Assembly: GCA_038373885.1 (NCBI GenBank)
Contig: JAWZYV010013155.1
Span: 123,345-187,344, forward strand
DNA from: Cheiracanthium punctorium
Lineage: Eukaryota; Arthropoda; Arachnida; Araneae; Cheiracanthiidae
DNA length: 64,000 nt
Direction of reading: 5' to 3'
Under the pieces are notes generated by a model, which had not been told where the DNA came from, searched no databases, and was given only the letters and a program-made list of their open reading frames with translations. The translations under genes and the position numbers were made by a program. Shown one piece after another: positions 1 to 11,263 of this stretch. The first letter of the stretch is position 1; the number at the start of each line of letters is the position of its first letter.

Positions 1-610
1 TATTTGATTCTCAAAGTTCATATTTAATCTTAAAACATTACCTCCAACCATTTATTAAAAAAAATAACTATTCTGAAAGTGCTAATGATCATTTATTTCA
101 ATGGTGCAGATTGATTGTAATTAAACTTGTCACTCTTGGAAAAAAAAAAAGTCTTGGTGCTATTTGAAAAAAAATCATTTTTGGGACGCATTAACCTGGA
201 ATAAAAAAAATAATTTCGTCTATATCATGCATCGTTATGGGGAAGAAAGAAAAGTTTTCCATGACAGTAATTACTTTCTCTCAAAAGTCATCAAAAAATA
301 CGGAGCACCTGTCGTCGACAAAATCTTTCATTTTGATGCAAAATGAAGAATTTTAATGATGGCATGTCCTGAAATCTAACGTAAATATATTTCCTGCAGT
401 GTTATTTTTTTTTCTTTTTCACATAAGCCATGTAGACATGAAATGTTAATGAAAAGGTTTAAAACTGAACTCTCTTAATGATAGTAAAATGATATTTGAA
501 TTGCATATCTGTGTTTGGGTAATACGGGAATGTTTTGTTAATAGATCGCTGTATGCTAATTTGCTAGGAAATGTTTCATTTCGTAATATTTTTTTCTATT
601 ATAACCAGAC
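1..610. repeat. Duplicated unit A, first block (matches about 50160-50700)
   Basis: This block aligns collinearly with about 50160-50700 on the same strand. Shared landmarks are a run around 'atttatttcaatggt' (near 90 and 50190), the island at 270-385, and 'gctaattt/cgct' near 556 and 50638. By eye much of the block is only moderately similar, with small indels, so the duplication is old. A 60-codon reading frame crosses 164-346, but the matching region in B is frameshifted, so I do not call a gene. Confidence 0.7.
270..385. other. Well-conserved island shared with 50365-50470
   Basis: Positions 314-383 differ from 50401-50470 by a single base that I can see, while the flanking parts of the same duplicated block differ often. 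The island includes 'cctgtcgtcgacaaaatc' and 'ggcatgtcctgaaatctaac'. A 1-base length difference upstream breaks any shared reading frame, so coding constraint is not supported. Local gene conversion, a regulatory element or a decayed exon are all possible. Confidence 0.55.
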
Positions 611-1790
611 ATCGGAACGATTATACGGATGTGTGATCGATTACGATTGAGAGTAGTTTTCTTTTTCACATGGAAACTAGCATTAGATTACAACAATCCC
701 AAATATTAACTTTGTCGATTACCATTAGATTGCGGTAATCCTCAATATTAATTTTGTTGATTATGATTAGATTGCAACAATTAAACTAATAAAAACTTTC
801 GATTACGACTACCCATCTTAAGATTACGATTAAATTATAATTACAAAATCTTTTTTGTGAACATTCATTACATATGGCTCATCTGTCAGAGAAGATAATG
901 GACAAAAATATACCAAATAGGATACAAGTGTCAATTTCAAATACCTAAAATGCCTGACTTTTCGTGCAAATAAAATTTAATCTACCGCAGAATAAGTTTT
1001 AAATATCGAACAATAAGTTCGTTTTTACTGTAAAGCAAACCTACGTGAGGTGTTTCAAGTGTTTTGATTTTTTTTTTCCCAATTTCTTTTTACGCATGAC
1101 CTTGTCCATTTTAGCTTGACGCTAATGACAAAGGGGAGGAGGGAGGGACATGTTTAAACTATGTCCTGCAATAATACAACAGCTGATATTTTTTTCCTTC
1201 TGTCTCCAGCAATGCGTCCTCTCCCGCAGATCTCGGAATGCCTTGCTGGGTCAATAGAGGACTGATGAGTGGGAACAACACTAACCACACAAAGGATAAC
1301 TTTTGGCTTGACATTTTTGTACCAATGTGAATGAATATGTTAAGCCGGGGTTCAAGATTTTTTCAGCATCTTGAATAAATTGTCAAAAGTCGGAGTTCCG
1401 AGAATGAATATTGCAGTGCTAACAACTAACACCGCTCACAAACAGTCGCCGCTTGTTAAAGTCATCAGTCAGACAGTCGTTTTTCCTGCAAGCAAAATGA
1501 AAAAACTGAAACTGAGTAAATGTAATCCTGTAATCGTCTCAAGCGATTGCGATTTAGGGATGCTTAAATCACGACTAACTTACCATTATCTGCAAAATTA
1601 AATTACTAGATGATTGGATTACGATTACACGGGAATTTAGGTTTTCAGATTACGATTGCATTAGATTGTGTGTAAAAGTAAATTTCTAGATCATAAAGAT
1701 GATCTAGAATGTATTATGAGTACACAAAAAATTGTAGTTGATTATAATCGATTATGATTAAACGAAGGCTGATTGTAAATGACATAATGC
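610..1790. mobile_element. Insertion in copy A, ends rich in CGATTACGATTA motifs
   Basis: Copy B runs straight across this position: sequence matching A near 600 is followed about 60 bases later by sequence matching A near 1830. The roughly 1.2 kb in between is present only in A. Both its ends carry many 'gattacgatt' and 'attatgatta' motifs (640-840 and 1600-1770), consistent with subterminal repeats of a non-autonomous DNA element. I could not define terminal inverted repeats or a target duplication. A 76-codon frame at 1371-1601 is not recognisable. Confidence 0.45.
682..810. repeat. 42-bp tandem minisatellite
   Basis: The motif 'attagatt' starts at 682, 724 and 766, an exact 42-bp period. 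Units carry a central 'caatattaa' and end in 'gattacc' or 'gattatg'. The third unit decays after about 800. The array lies inside the A-specific insertion. Confidence 0.75.
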
Positions 1791-2270
1791 ATTGATTTGA
1801 ATTGCTTCAGCACGTTTCAAAAATTAAAGTTGCTTTGAAATATTAAAAAGGTTTTTTTCATTATTATACTTTCATTATTGTTAAAAATTAGATTGCATTG
1901 TAAACATTCATTCTCTATAATTAAAATGTTTTACTTAATTTGCAGATAAAACAAACTTATTATCTATTAAGTATCGGATAGAAATGCACAAACTCTCGGA
2001 ATCTTACAGCAGTATTAATTTTAGTAAACAGCCTGGCCTTTTTGATAATGTATTAAGAACACTTTAAATACTAGTGTCATGTGGTTAAAATATTATAGAA
2101 CTTCGTAAATAACGTACATAAATTTAAAATTAATCATCATAGACCGTTTCTCGCGGTACAAATGGTCCATCTTTCTTCAGCTAAGAAAAGTTCATTGTAC
2201 CGCACAAGAAAAATATTTAGAAAACAAAAATGCAATCAAAAACTTTTTTAAAATATCAATATGCTAATTT
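1790..2270. repeat. Duplicated unit A, second block (matches about 50730-51330)
   Basis: Collinear with copy B: 'tttgaaatattaaaa' occurs near 1834 and 50763, and 'gaccgtttctcgcggt' near 2143 corresponds to 'gaccgtttccggtgg' near 51186. Similarity is patchy. No gene is visible. Confidence 0.6.
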
Positions 2271-2329
2271 ATTAACTGAATACTATATTTTCAATATCTT
2301 CGTGTACGGGCACTAATAATTCAATCCAA

Positions 2330-3190
2330 TGATTATGAATTATTATACAAGTATCACAAAAAATCTCATTTATTGATCATGAAATGTTTCTAAAGAATGA
2401 GGCAGGCAACTAAAATATTATTGTCATTAATTAACTTATTTTAATTTTTTATCCACCAAGCATCTCACATCTAATAAACTGGTGCCAAAATTGAAATCAT
2501 AAAATTAACAGTAAAGTAACTTAACGACCTTAGGAATTGAGAGGAAGCCTGTTCTTTTAAATTACTGAGTTTACTGCAAAAAGGAGGTAAGTTAGCTCTA
2601 TCTTACGGGAATCTGGAGTTGCATGTATTATCTTTCACTGAATAAAATCTCCTTCGTTTGCTGCCTAAAGGCCGTAGCTTCAATTGTTTATTCTTGGGTT
2701 CCTCAAGTGATGAAGTTTCGCTGGCATTTTTTGAATCCACAAATGTTTGTTTTTGTGGTTATCTACAAATGGGATAATTGTTTTGCAGCTAACACTTCAA
2801 ATGTTATTCTCATCATTTATTACTACACGCGATGTTTAGGTAAATTACAAAACAAACATTTCTGTGTAGAGCTCCTTAAACCATAAAGATTGCACTTAAC
2901 ATTTTTTTAAACCAAATCGACAGCGAGCATGAGAGAAATTTCATTTCTTAAATGGCAAAGCTATAGTAAATCTTAATCATGAATCCGAAGTAATAATCAC
3001 TAATCTCTGAAACGGTGAGATCGATTTTCATGTGAAGTACTGTATGTTTAATAAATTCTGAACAATCATTACAAACAATCTAAATTACATCTGTCTTACA
3101 CCGATGCATAATTCACTGTATTTATACGACCGTCAGTAAAAGAATTCCAGTACCCGATTTTTCATAGCAAGAATAATTTTAGTAACCCAC
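2330..3190 (+). repeat. 0.9-kb dispersed repeat, copy 1
   Basis: The order 'attgtcattaattaactta' (2420), 'aactggtgccaaaattg' (2477), 'gaaacggtgagatcga' (3008) and 'ccgatgcataattcactgta' (3101) recurs in the next kilobase as copy 2 and in reverse complement at 51680-52315. An 87-codon frame (2623-2886) lies inside this copy but is not kept in the others, so I do not call it a gene. Confidence 0.7.
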
Positions 3191-3269
3191 CTGTTCTTGT
3201 TGCTTACCGCTCTAGTCAGACGTTTGGCTTTTTTTGCTATCCAAAGAGGGACAATATAGTTTATTAATT

Positions 3270-3955
3270 TGTAATAGAGTTAATGAATGAATATAAAAAT
3301 ATCATAAAAAAAAATTCATTTATGGATAAAGAAACTTTTTGCAAAATGAAGCAAGTAATTAAAGTTTGATTGTCATCAATTAGCATACTTTAATTTTTGA
3401 TCTAATTAGCTATTTGTATCTAATGGACTAGTGTCAAAATTGAAAAATAGGTAGAATACAACTTAGCAGCCTTAGGGACGGAGAGGTCTTTTATTTCTGA
3501 AATAGAAATTCATATCAAACGTAAATATGCGCGATTGTACAAATGACGAAACAAACGATTGTACAAATGTCGAAACAAACATCATTAGACAGAGTTTTCT
3601 AAACTATAAAGACCGCTCTTACCTTCTTGTAAAACTAAATAAACTGCGATCATGAGAAAAATTCAAACTTTTAAATGGCAAAGCTATTATAAAACTTATA
3701 CACGCATCTGAAATAATAATCTCTGATCTCTGAAACAGTGAGATCAATTTTTATGCGAACTACGGTTTGTTTAATAAAGTCTGAACAGTCTTTATAAACT
3801 GTCTAAATCATATCTGTCTGAAACCGATGCATAATTCATTGTATTGATCTGGTCGTCAGTAAAGGAATTCCACCGCCTTAGAATATTAAGAGAGTGTTAT
3901 CCCTGTTAAGAAGTATGCTAATACACTGAGATCTTTCTGATTTCATTATCGGTTT
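3270..3955 (+). repeat. 0.9-kb dispersed repeat, copy 2 (direct)
   Basis: Direct repeat of 2330-3190 with an internal deletion: it has 'aactagtgtcaaaattg', 'gaaacagtgagatcaa' and 'ccgatgcataattcattgta' in the same order. Its distal part, to 'gagagtgttatccctgtt' (3890), matches the inverted copy at 51.7 kb well. Confidence 0.7.
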
Positions 3956-4419
3956 GCTCGAATGAGAATTTTTTAATAATATAAAGCTAAAAATTTCCTC
4001 ATAAATATTTAAAAAGAAATCACTGATAGTCAGTAAATATTCGTTATTTTTTTTATTTAATAGTAATTAAAGATTTTCAAAATGCGAAAGAATTCACAGT
4101 AAACTGAAGTGTTTTAAACGATCTGGGTTTCATTTAATTATTTCAGGCAAATTTTTTAGAGTAATCATTTACAAGCATTTTCCAAAAGTAGCTGAAACTT
4201 AAATATAAATATAGATTTACATTTTAAAAGAAAGGTGACTCCTCTCTTTATCAATACATTTCATTTTTTTCTGTTAAGTCGTTTTTACGTGAACAAAAGA
4301 CAGAATTTTACTTTTTTCCCCTGTCATATCTGAAACACCACTCTGCTTATTTTTTTAACTCTATATTTTAAGTTAACAAGTAAGAAATTTAATGAAGGTC
4401 ATTGTTTGTTTCTACAGTA

Positions 4420-4930
4420 CAAAAATGAAGTACAACAGTAAAAAATACATTTTTTTCTTAATTTCAAGAAATGTAAGGACTAAAGCCTTATTCGGTTTAT
4501 AACACTAAGAACACTATATGTTTATAACATTACTAAGACATATAAATCCATTGAAAGTAAAATTTCAGCCCCCACCCCCCCAAAAATCTAAATGTGGACA
4601 CTACATGCCTCCTTGTACGTCTGTAAAATCATAAACATTTTCAGAGTTTGGTCATAGACGAAATAGTGGTGGACCTCAAACTTTCAATGAATTGAATGTA
4701 TCCATAGACCTTAAGGTATTTAATGTCTTTTGAGTGAGAAAAACTGAAACGTTTTAATAATCTCTGAACTTTCTGCTGAAACTTTCTGCTTTCTCACACG
4801 AGACTTTGTCTAAAAAGGATTGTTGAAGCCTTAATAATACTTGATATTCTCTGCACAGCATTATGCTAGCATAGTTACGTCTGTTGAGTCTCAATGCTTC
4901 TCGGACTTACGAATCTTTTCCGTAGAGATC
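4420..4930. repeat. Duplicated unit A, third block (matches about 52780-53060)
   Basis: 'tcaagaaatgtaagg' and 'aatccattgaaagt' recur in order in copy B near 52820 and 52868. 'caatgcttctcggactt' near 4891 corresponds to 'caatgcttcttcgactt' near 53035. The 3960-4420 stretch before it holds nothing I recognise. Confidence 0.55.
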
Positions 4931-4940
4931 TACAAGATAA

Positions 4941-4976
4941 TACATACATACATACATACATACATACATACATACA
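4941..4976. repeat. (TACA)n microsatellite
   Basis: Nine tandem TACA units, followed by a short TATA/TACG run. It lies in copy A only; copy B has no array at the matching place. Confidence 0.95.
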
Positions 4977-5029
4977 TGTATATATACGTATATATCATGA
5001 AATTTAATCAAACTATGTTTCTTTTCTCA

Positions 5030-5450
5030 TTATATATCTGGAGCAAAAAAGTGAGAACGTAAAATCTTCTTTCACAGCACTTGAGTTACTCTCTTTTAGG
5101 ACTCCGCATGAGTAATTCCTTTTCAGGATTTGTAATTTTCTTAATAGGGATCTTAAGCCATAATTCCCTTGGGACTTTGCAATCCCCTTGCCGCAAAAGG
5201 GAGAACCTAATGAATTATGCAGAAGTTTTAGCAAGTTTTGGTTTCGATATTAGAAAGAGATTAAGTGGATGTACTGATTATGCGACTTTATTAAACATAT
5301 CGTAATTGGGGGAGGAATGTATCTAATTTCATATGGATGCATTTCTTTGATCAGAAAGTATTACTGAAAGATACTAATGCTATTAGAATAGCATTAATTT
5401 CAGGCGTTGATTCGGACTATATTATTAAAGGTAATTTATGATTTTAGCTA
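5030..5450. other. Highly conserved island of the duplicated unit (copy A)
   Basis: By eye, roughly 30 differences in about 420 bases separate this stretch from 53120-53540, against much weaker matching elsewhere in the unit. A forward frame (5081-5305) runs to 'NIS' and stop, and its last 32 residues (from MNYAEVLASFGFD) are kept in B with one replacement and two silent changes. A 1-base indel upstream puts the earlier part in different frames in A and B, so an exon boundary or no coding at all must be invoked. I do not recognise the peptide. The second half is equally conserved but has no shared frame and contains a perfect hairpin. Gene conversion is an alternative to selection. Confidence 0.6.
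5375..5396. other. Perfect 10-bp hairpin in the conserved island
   Basis: TAATGCTATT, loop AG, then AATAGCATTA. It is identical in copy B at 53463-53484, so it has been kept in both copies. Confidence 0.8.
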
Positions 5451-7078
5451 CTTTTTCAACATATGAGCTAGTCGTTCCAATATATGCAATAAGTTAATAC
5501 TAAATATCTTAGGAGTAATTTAAAGATTTTTTCGGGGATGAGTCGGAAGCCTATAAAGCTAATAAAATATATGTATCGTATTTTTAAAAGTCTAGAATAT
5601 CCTTAGACTGAAAACTCATGGCTTTTGTCCAGAACAGAAATTTACATAGTTATAAAGAAAATAAAATCCTTTTAGAAAACTCTATAATTCAGTTGTGATA
5701 AGCAAAATTCAATGATACATTCGCCTTAACTAAATTTTTTCAAATTATTTAATTTTGTCATAAACATATGCTTATATTATGCTATTGTATTAAATATTGC
5801 TACATGATTTTTTTTTTGTAGAATTCATATTTGGGAGACAAAAATACATTTTGCACGCAAGCTGAAAGTAATATTTTGCAAATATTTTCTGTAACTTTAT
5901 TGCAATTAAAAAATAAAGAAATTGTACGACAGAAATAGAAAATGTACAAATGTAACCACATCAGGAATGCTTTGCATCTTTGAAATGCTGAAGATGCATA
6001 ACTTTTCCTTGATAACTAAAACAGACAGGGGCTTATATTTGAACCTCGTGAGTCTCGTGAAGACATGAAAATGCATATTTCATTTCCACTCAAGCGCATT
6101 TGCGTCTCTACAAATATTGTGGTAAACTTTTGCATAAAACAAAACAATAACTGTTGTCACAAATAAAATATTAATAAAGGCTTACATTTTAGGTCAAATG
6201 ACAAAAGCTCTAATGAAACACCTACAAAGTATCTTCATGTAGCTAATCAGTGCTAACCTCCTTCATATTGGGCACTATATGGTCATACATGTGGCTATTA
6301 TCTGTAAAAGATTATCAACTCAGTCTTATCATTATTCGTTAAAAATAAATGTGCTTATTTTTTATGCACTTGGTTAAACACGAGAAAGACTTGCAATACT
6401 TTCAAGTCATATATGTATTTACTGGCAGATGTTTTGTATAAGGGTGCAGTAAATGAGTAATTCGAATAATCAGACAGTTTTTATAACAGAACTCTAACTA
6501 ACTGGCGACAATATCTGGGTTATTTAATTACAGAAATTCATAGCATTATTTTACTCTTTAAATTGCGCATCGTGTCAGAATAGGCAAAATGTAACGTTAA
6601 ATAGCAAATTGAATATGCTTAAAACCTTGCGATTTCATCACTGCTACTGGAAGAGAGCCAGGCTCTTTCAGTTTGTCTTCATGGAATACTGGATTGTACT
6701 TTTCAGGTACACAGCGTTCCTTGGTAAACGCTAAATTTTTCAATACAATTTTGCTATTTCAGTAATTTCTTCCGAAGGCTTCCGAGCAAATGTTTAAAAG
6801 TGAGAAATGAATTTTTAAAGCGTATCGAACAAGATTTTATAAATTTCTAAACATTTAGGCGAGTTTGATTATTTGAACTGCTCAGCCTGCTAAGTTGTTG
6901 ATAGTTTTGGTACGCAAATAATCTTCAACGAGCATACAAAGCTTTCGACAATCTTAAATAACTGATTACTGATGACATTTAGTCATGTGACTTTTGAACA
7001 ACAATAACCACTAAGTTGTATGATTGATTAGCTGTTAGATATCTTATTTAACAGTCACCAGTAATATAAAATATATTG
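5450..7078. other. AT-rich stretch without recognisable features
   Basis: I see no coding frame, inverted repeat or repeat family here. It has little or no counterpart in copy B, whose matching interval (53540-53930) is only about 400 bases. Confidence 0.5.
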
Positions 7079-7086
7079 CCGTATCT

Positions 7087-7240
7087 CAGGGACGTAGCCA
7101 GAAATTTTTCATGAGGGGGTTACGACTACTGCAACTCACATGTATGCATATATGTCTGTGATAAGGGGGTGAAGAATATAGATTTTGTATGGCAAAAATT
7201 TCGTCATGGGGGGTTATGACCCCCCTAAACCCCCCCAGTG
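7087..7240 (+). mobile_element. hAT-type MITE, left part (right terminus missing)
   Basis: Begins CAGGGACGTAGCCAGAAAT and contains the family body ('gttacgactactgcaactca', 'gtatggcaaaaatttc'). It stops after the C-tract near 'acccccccagtgatcc' without the expected TGGCTACGCC end. Same family as 13767-13924, 21266-21428 and 34943-35099. Confidence 0.8.
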
Positions 7241-7249
7241 ATCCGTGAA

Positions 7250-7490
7250 CCAAAAGAGGTGGAGAAACACTGCTGTCGAGTCTAGAAGCATGCCTTTTGT
7301 CTCCTCCGACAGATTATATCATAGAGATATGAATACCAGGAGGTGGCATTAGCTATCTTCAGCATTGAACGAAATGAAGTAACTGAGTTGATCCGGAGCC
7401 TTCGCTATTAGTAACGGGCCTGCGCGTGTATTTCGATGAGTCATCCAAAGAGGCCTACGGATGCTCGCGTCTTCCCGTATACATCAAGCA
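7250..7490. other. GC-elevated patch without identified function
   Basis: Base composition is clearly richer in G and C than the flanks (for example 'gggcctgcgcgtgtatttcg', 'ggcctacggatgctcgcg'). I find no frame longer than short fragments, and no tRNA-like or known repeat signature. It may be a decayed element or part of the inserted segment's original genomic home. Confidence 0.35.
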
Positions 7491-8135
7491 ATTTTTAAGC
7501 TTTCCGATGCTTTGAAACGTTATTAAATGTAGTTTTAAGTAGTGATTGTGTTACTAATTCAAGTACGAACTCATTAACAGTTTCTTTACTATGATACACG
7601 TGGACATTAAAGTAAATAGATGCATGTAATTTGAAGGAAAAACAAAGTAGTGCTCACTCTCATGATTCATTATTTTAGCTTGAATTTTAATATACATGAA
7701 AAAATTAAGCTGACTTTTAGTATACATTAAAGTAAACGAATACACAAATGATACAGACATTTTTATGCATTTCTTTATACTGAATGTTTAAGTTTCACAT
7801 TTTCAAAGCAGTTACAACCATTATTACTTTTAAAATAAATTTAACTAGTAGTTATTAAATTTTCATTTATTAAATATTGTTCGGTTAATATATTAACAAA
7901 ATATATGACGAGGAGCTGAAATAGAATTTAAAATATTTGATATTTACAATTCACGTATACAAAATTTAAGTACTGATATACTATTTAATTTTTAATCTTT
8001 TGTAAGGCGTAGGTATCAGAAGAATGTTTGCTATAATTATAAGTACAACCTGTGCACTGCAAGTCCTTGGTATTTACATGAAAAATAATGTAAATTAATT
8101 TAACGAGAAACATTTAGAATGAATTACAAAATAAA

Positions 8136-8460
8136 GGGTGTTCCATAAATAGTAGTACGAACTTAAAGGGGAGATAATATATCAAAAGGATTAAGAATAA
8201 CGTAACAGTGTATGATAAAACACGTTTGTTAACTGTTTTTATTTTGGTTAGTTCAAATGAGTTATTTATCGAAAATTTTACCATTCGAAATGAAAATGAT
8301 TTATAATTTTCAGTGTTAGTTCCATATACTTTTTCTTCTCAAAGAAAAATTATAAATTTTAGAAAACCATACTAGGAAATACCACTAATATTCCAACACC
8401 TTTTTCTTAAGTTATTATTAACTGGCGATTGAAAACAAATGTTTTCGTCCCTTCATTGCT
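8136..8460. mobile_element. Possible mariner-type terminus (low confidence)
   Basis: Starts 'gggtgttccataaatagtag', resembling the GGGTGTTxCA termini of mariner-type MITEs in this window (19574, 42438). No matching inverted end is visible nearby. The rest of 7490-9290 is AT-rich, with an A-tract at 8481-8498 and no other feature. Confidence 0.3.
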
Positions 8461-9291
8461 GTATATTAGGGTTATAGCTTAAAAAAAAAAAAAAAAAACC
8501 TGCTCCACGGACTTTGAATACAAATTAAGATAAACTAACAGCTCTAGGACTTGAAAAATTTCAAGATCCCTTTTCACAAGCTGCGCTAAACACTGTAGTA
8601 AACTAAAAACAAACGATCTCTGAATTAATTACTTTTTATTATAGCCATTATCTAAATGGAACTTTGAATTTGAGTATGATGAACGCTTATACAAAATATT
8701 AACTTCAATTTAAGTTTCTACATAAACATGTGCAAAAATTAATAACATATTTTACAGTACTTCTGCACTGAAACCAATATCACACATTTAGTTGCATTTA
8801 TAATAAATGATAAATGACATTTTCAACTGAAAGATTTAAACAGATAAGAATGTCTAACTAGTATTACAACGCACGCTTATTTACTAGAATAATAAACTAC
8901 CCAAGTTAAACGATTTCAGATTAAAATGATTTATAAATAACACATGAATATTAATTCACAAAACATGCTTTATATCCAATAAATTTGTAGAATTTCTAAA
9001 TACAAGTGTACACTTACCTTTACATTCAGAACTTAAAGTTCGAATTCTATGATTGAATTCGTTGATTTATTTCCATAAAAAAAGCGCAATCTTCAAAAAA
9101 TTATTACCTACATCTAAAACACCTTGTCATTAAATCTTTATGACAAAACTATAACAAAATTGTTTTTTAATTATAAAATAAATTAACGTTTATAATCCCA
9201 AATCGCATACAATCGAACAGCGCAAATGTAAATATTAGGCCTCAATGTTTCACTCATTTCTTCCGGTGGCAACGAAGAAGCAGGCCCGGTT

Positions 9292-9363
9292 GCATAATAA
9301 CTACCTTTACTCTCTGTTGGGAACGGGGGAACTTGAAGCCTTCTTATTGGCTGCTTTCTCAGA
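9292..9363 (+). repeat. 72-bp inverted repeat, left arm (pairs with 11007-11078)
   Basis: Starts 'gcataataactacctttac' and ends 'ctgctttctcaga'. It is the reverse complement of 11007-11078 with about eight mismatches. The pair bounds 1.8 kb and could be terminal inverted repeats of one element, or two opposed copies of one repeat. The interior (9364-11006) is very AT-rich with poly(T)/poly(A) tracts and no recognisable coding; a 96-codon minus frame at 10437-10727 looks like noise. Confidence 0.75.
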
Positions 9364-11006
9364 GCATCTTAAAATTTCAATATATGTGGTGGTGCCATCT
9401 ATATTTTTATTGTTAAACTCATGACTACCTCGCCTTAATTAAATTAACAGCATAAAAAACATCAGAATGATTTGTTTTGGTGTATATTTAATTAAAAAAA
9501 AAAATTCCTCCCATTTAACAGCATTCCTTTAAACATATTTTTCTTTAGTTAATTTGTTCTCTCTCTTAATCAGATACTCAAATGTTATGAATATTAAATA
9601 CTACTAATTTTAAATGACAAAAATTGAAACCTGTTTTTCAAAGGAAATAAAGTTTAACAATGCCTACATATGTGTGACAAGAATATTCTAAGGATAGAGC
9701 ACCTTTTTTTTTTTTTTTTTTTTTAATTATAGAAAAGAAAAGTACTAGGTATTACTATAAAATGAAATTCATTTTTCATTGTAAGAAAGATACAGTTACC
9801 TTTTAGAATGACAATATTTTTATCAAAAGAGTATTCTGAATGATAAATTCAACATAATAGGATATATAAGAGGATTTTGTTAAATTTTAAATTTGTTTGT
9901 TTGATTAAAGATTTTGTTAAGTGATAATATTTTAAAACCTCAAATATTAGAAAAGTATATTATACATTGATACAAATGCATTTATAATACACTTTTGTTT
10001 AAAAAATATTTAGAAATTTAAATGTTTTTAGAAATTAGAAAAGTATTTTTTTAATGCTACTATATTCATAGAAAAATATGCGAAACAAAAAATTTCCTTG
10101 AACTGGTAAATACACTTACCTATGTATTTAGAATACTCTAATATAAACAATAAATTTCTCATTCAATATTTATTGCTGTAGTTTTTGAGGATACACAATT
10201 CTCAGTTAATTCTCTATATGGTATTTCTTAAAATTATTCACATATATAGAGAGAGACATATTATAGAATAAAACTTTATTAGCTTATAAACTTTCATTTA
10301 TTTCTTGCTAGTTTTACATGTACGGTCACTTTTATGAATTGAATCTTTTTCACTGATGAAACAAAAAATTTTAATAGATAAAAATATTTTTCAATTCCAA
10401 GAATTATTTCATTATGTAACTTTTTCAACAAAACTATTAGTACTTTTTTTTTTTATTTTTTTTTTTTTTTCTTTTAATGGTTGGTTGCGTTTCAAATGCT
10501 CCCAACTTTCTTATAATTGTTGAAGGTAAACCCCAGAACTTAGAAAGAGAAAGTAAATAACACAGAAATTCTTTTAATTTTATTTTCAGATTCAGACACG
10601 TTAAGATAGAAAGAATTATTTGGGGATGGTAGTATTCGAATAATTTTTCATATGTATTCTTTTCCTTTAATATCCAAAAATTATAAATTAAATTTTTGAG
10701 GTTACAATTGAATAATAAGAAATGCAAGAAATATGGAAAATAAGTAAAATTATATCTTTAATATATATGTATTGTACAAAAAATTACAATTTAATGCAGT
10801 TTTGCATTTGGTTGATTCCTTTTTATATTTACAGAAAGTGAATGTTTCCTTTTTTTGCTGGGAAGTTTTTTTTTTCTGGAAAAACAGACATTGAAACAAC
10901 TGATAAACTACATAAGAATAAGCTAATAAGATTATATCGAGCGCTGGGCTAAGAACAAGGTTAAAATAAAGAAGGAGCGGTAAGGCATCATGACGTCATG
11001 CATCAG

Positions 11007-11078
11007 TCTGAGATAGCAGACAATCAGAAGGCTTCAAGATCCCCCGTTTCCAACAGAGAGTAAAGGTAGTTAATATGC
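11007..11078 (-). repeat. 72-bp inverted repeat, right arm
   Basis: Reverse complement of 9292-9363, sharing 'actctctgttgg' and 'cttgaagccttct' in that orientation. A palindromic TGACGTCA lies just inside (about 10991). 'cccggttgc' flanks both arms externally in similar context, hinting at a longer degenerate terminus. Confidence 0.75.
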
Positions 11079-11118
11079 GGCCCGGTTGCTAATAACGTCG
11101 GCCCCGGTTGATCTAAGT

Positions 11119-11226
11119 ATGGCGGAACATTTAGTTTTCATTGGAGCGGATCCAAAAGGACCGGGTTCGAAGGAGTGGTTCTTCAGAGACCGGATCCTTA
11201 AAAGGACCGACTTTACCCACCATTAG
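11119..11226 (+). CDS. Small ORF of 35 codons in a GC-elevated patch (doubtful)
   Basis: An ATG with a purine at -3 opens a 35-residue frame beginning MAEHLVFIGADPKGPG and ending FTHH. The surrounding 11080-11240 is markedly richer in GC than its neighbours, and the composition looks protein-like. It is not recognised, has no homologue elsewhere in the window, and may be part of a decayed element next to the inverted repeat ending at 11078. Confidence 0.2.
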   Translation: MAEHLVFIGADPKGPGSKEWFFRDRILKRTDFTHH

Positions 11227-11263
11227 ACTATACTTCCATTTACTTGGTACGAGGTAGTAAAAA

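Noticed and set aside
10437..10727. 96-codon minus-strand ORF with a lysine-rich end
   Set aside because: The basic end is the translation of a poly(A)/poly(T) tract; composition is typical of AT-rich noise and there is no conserved copy.
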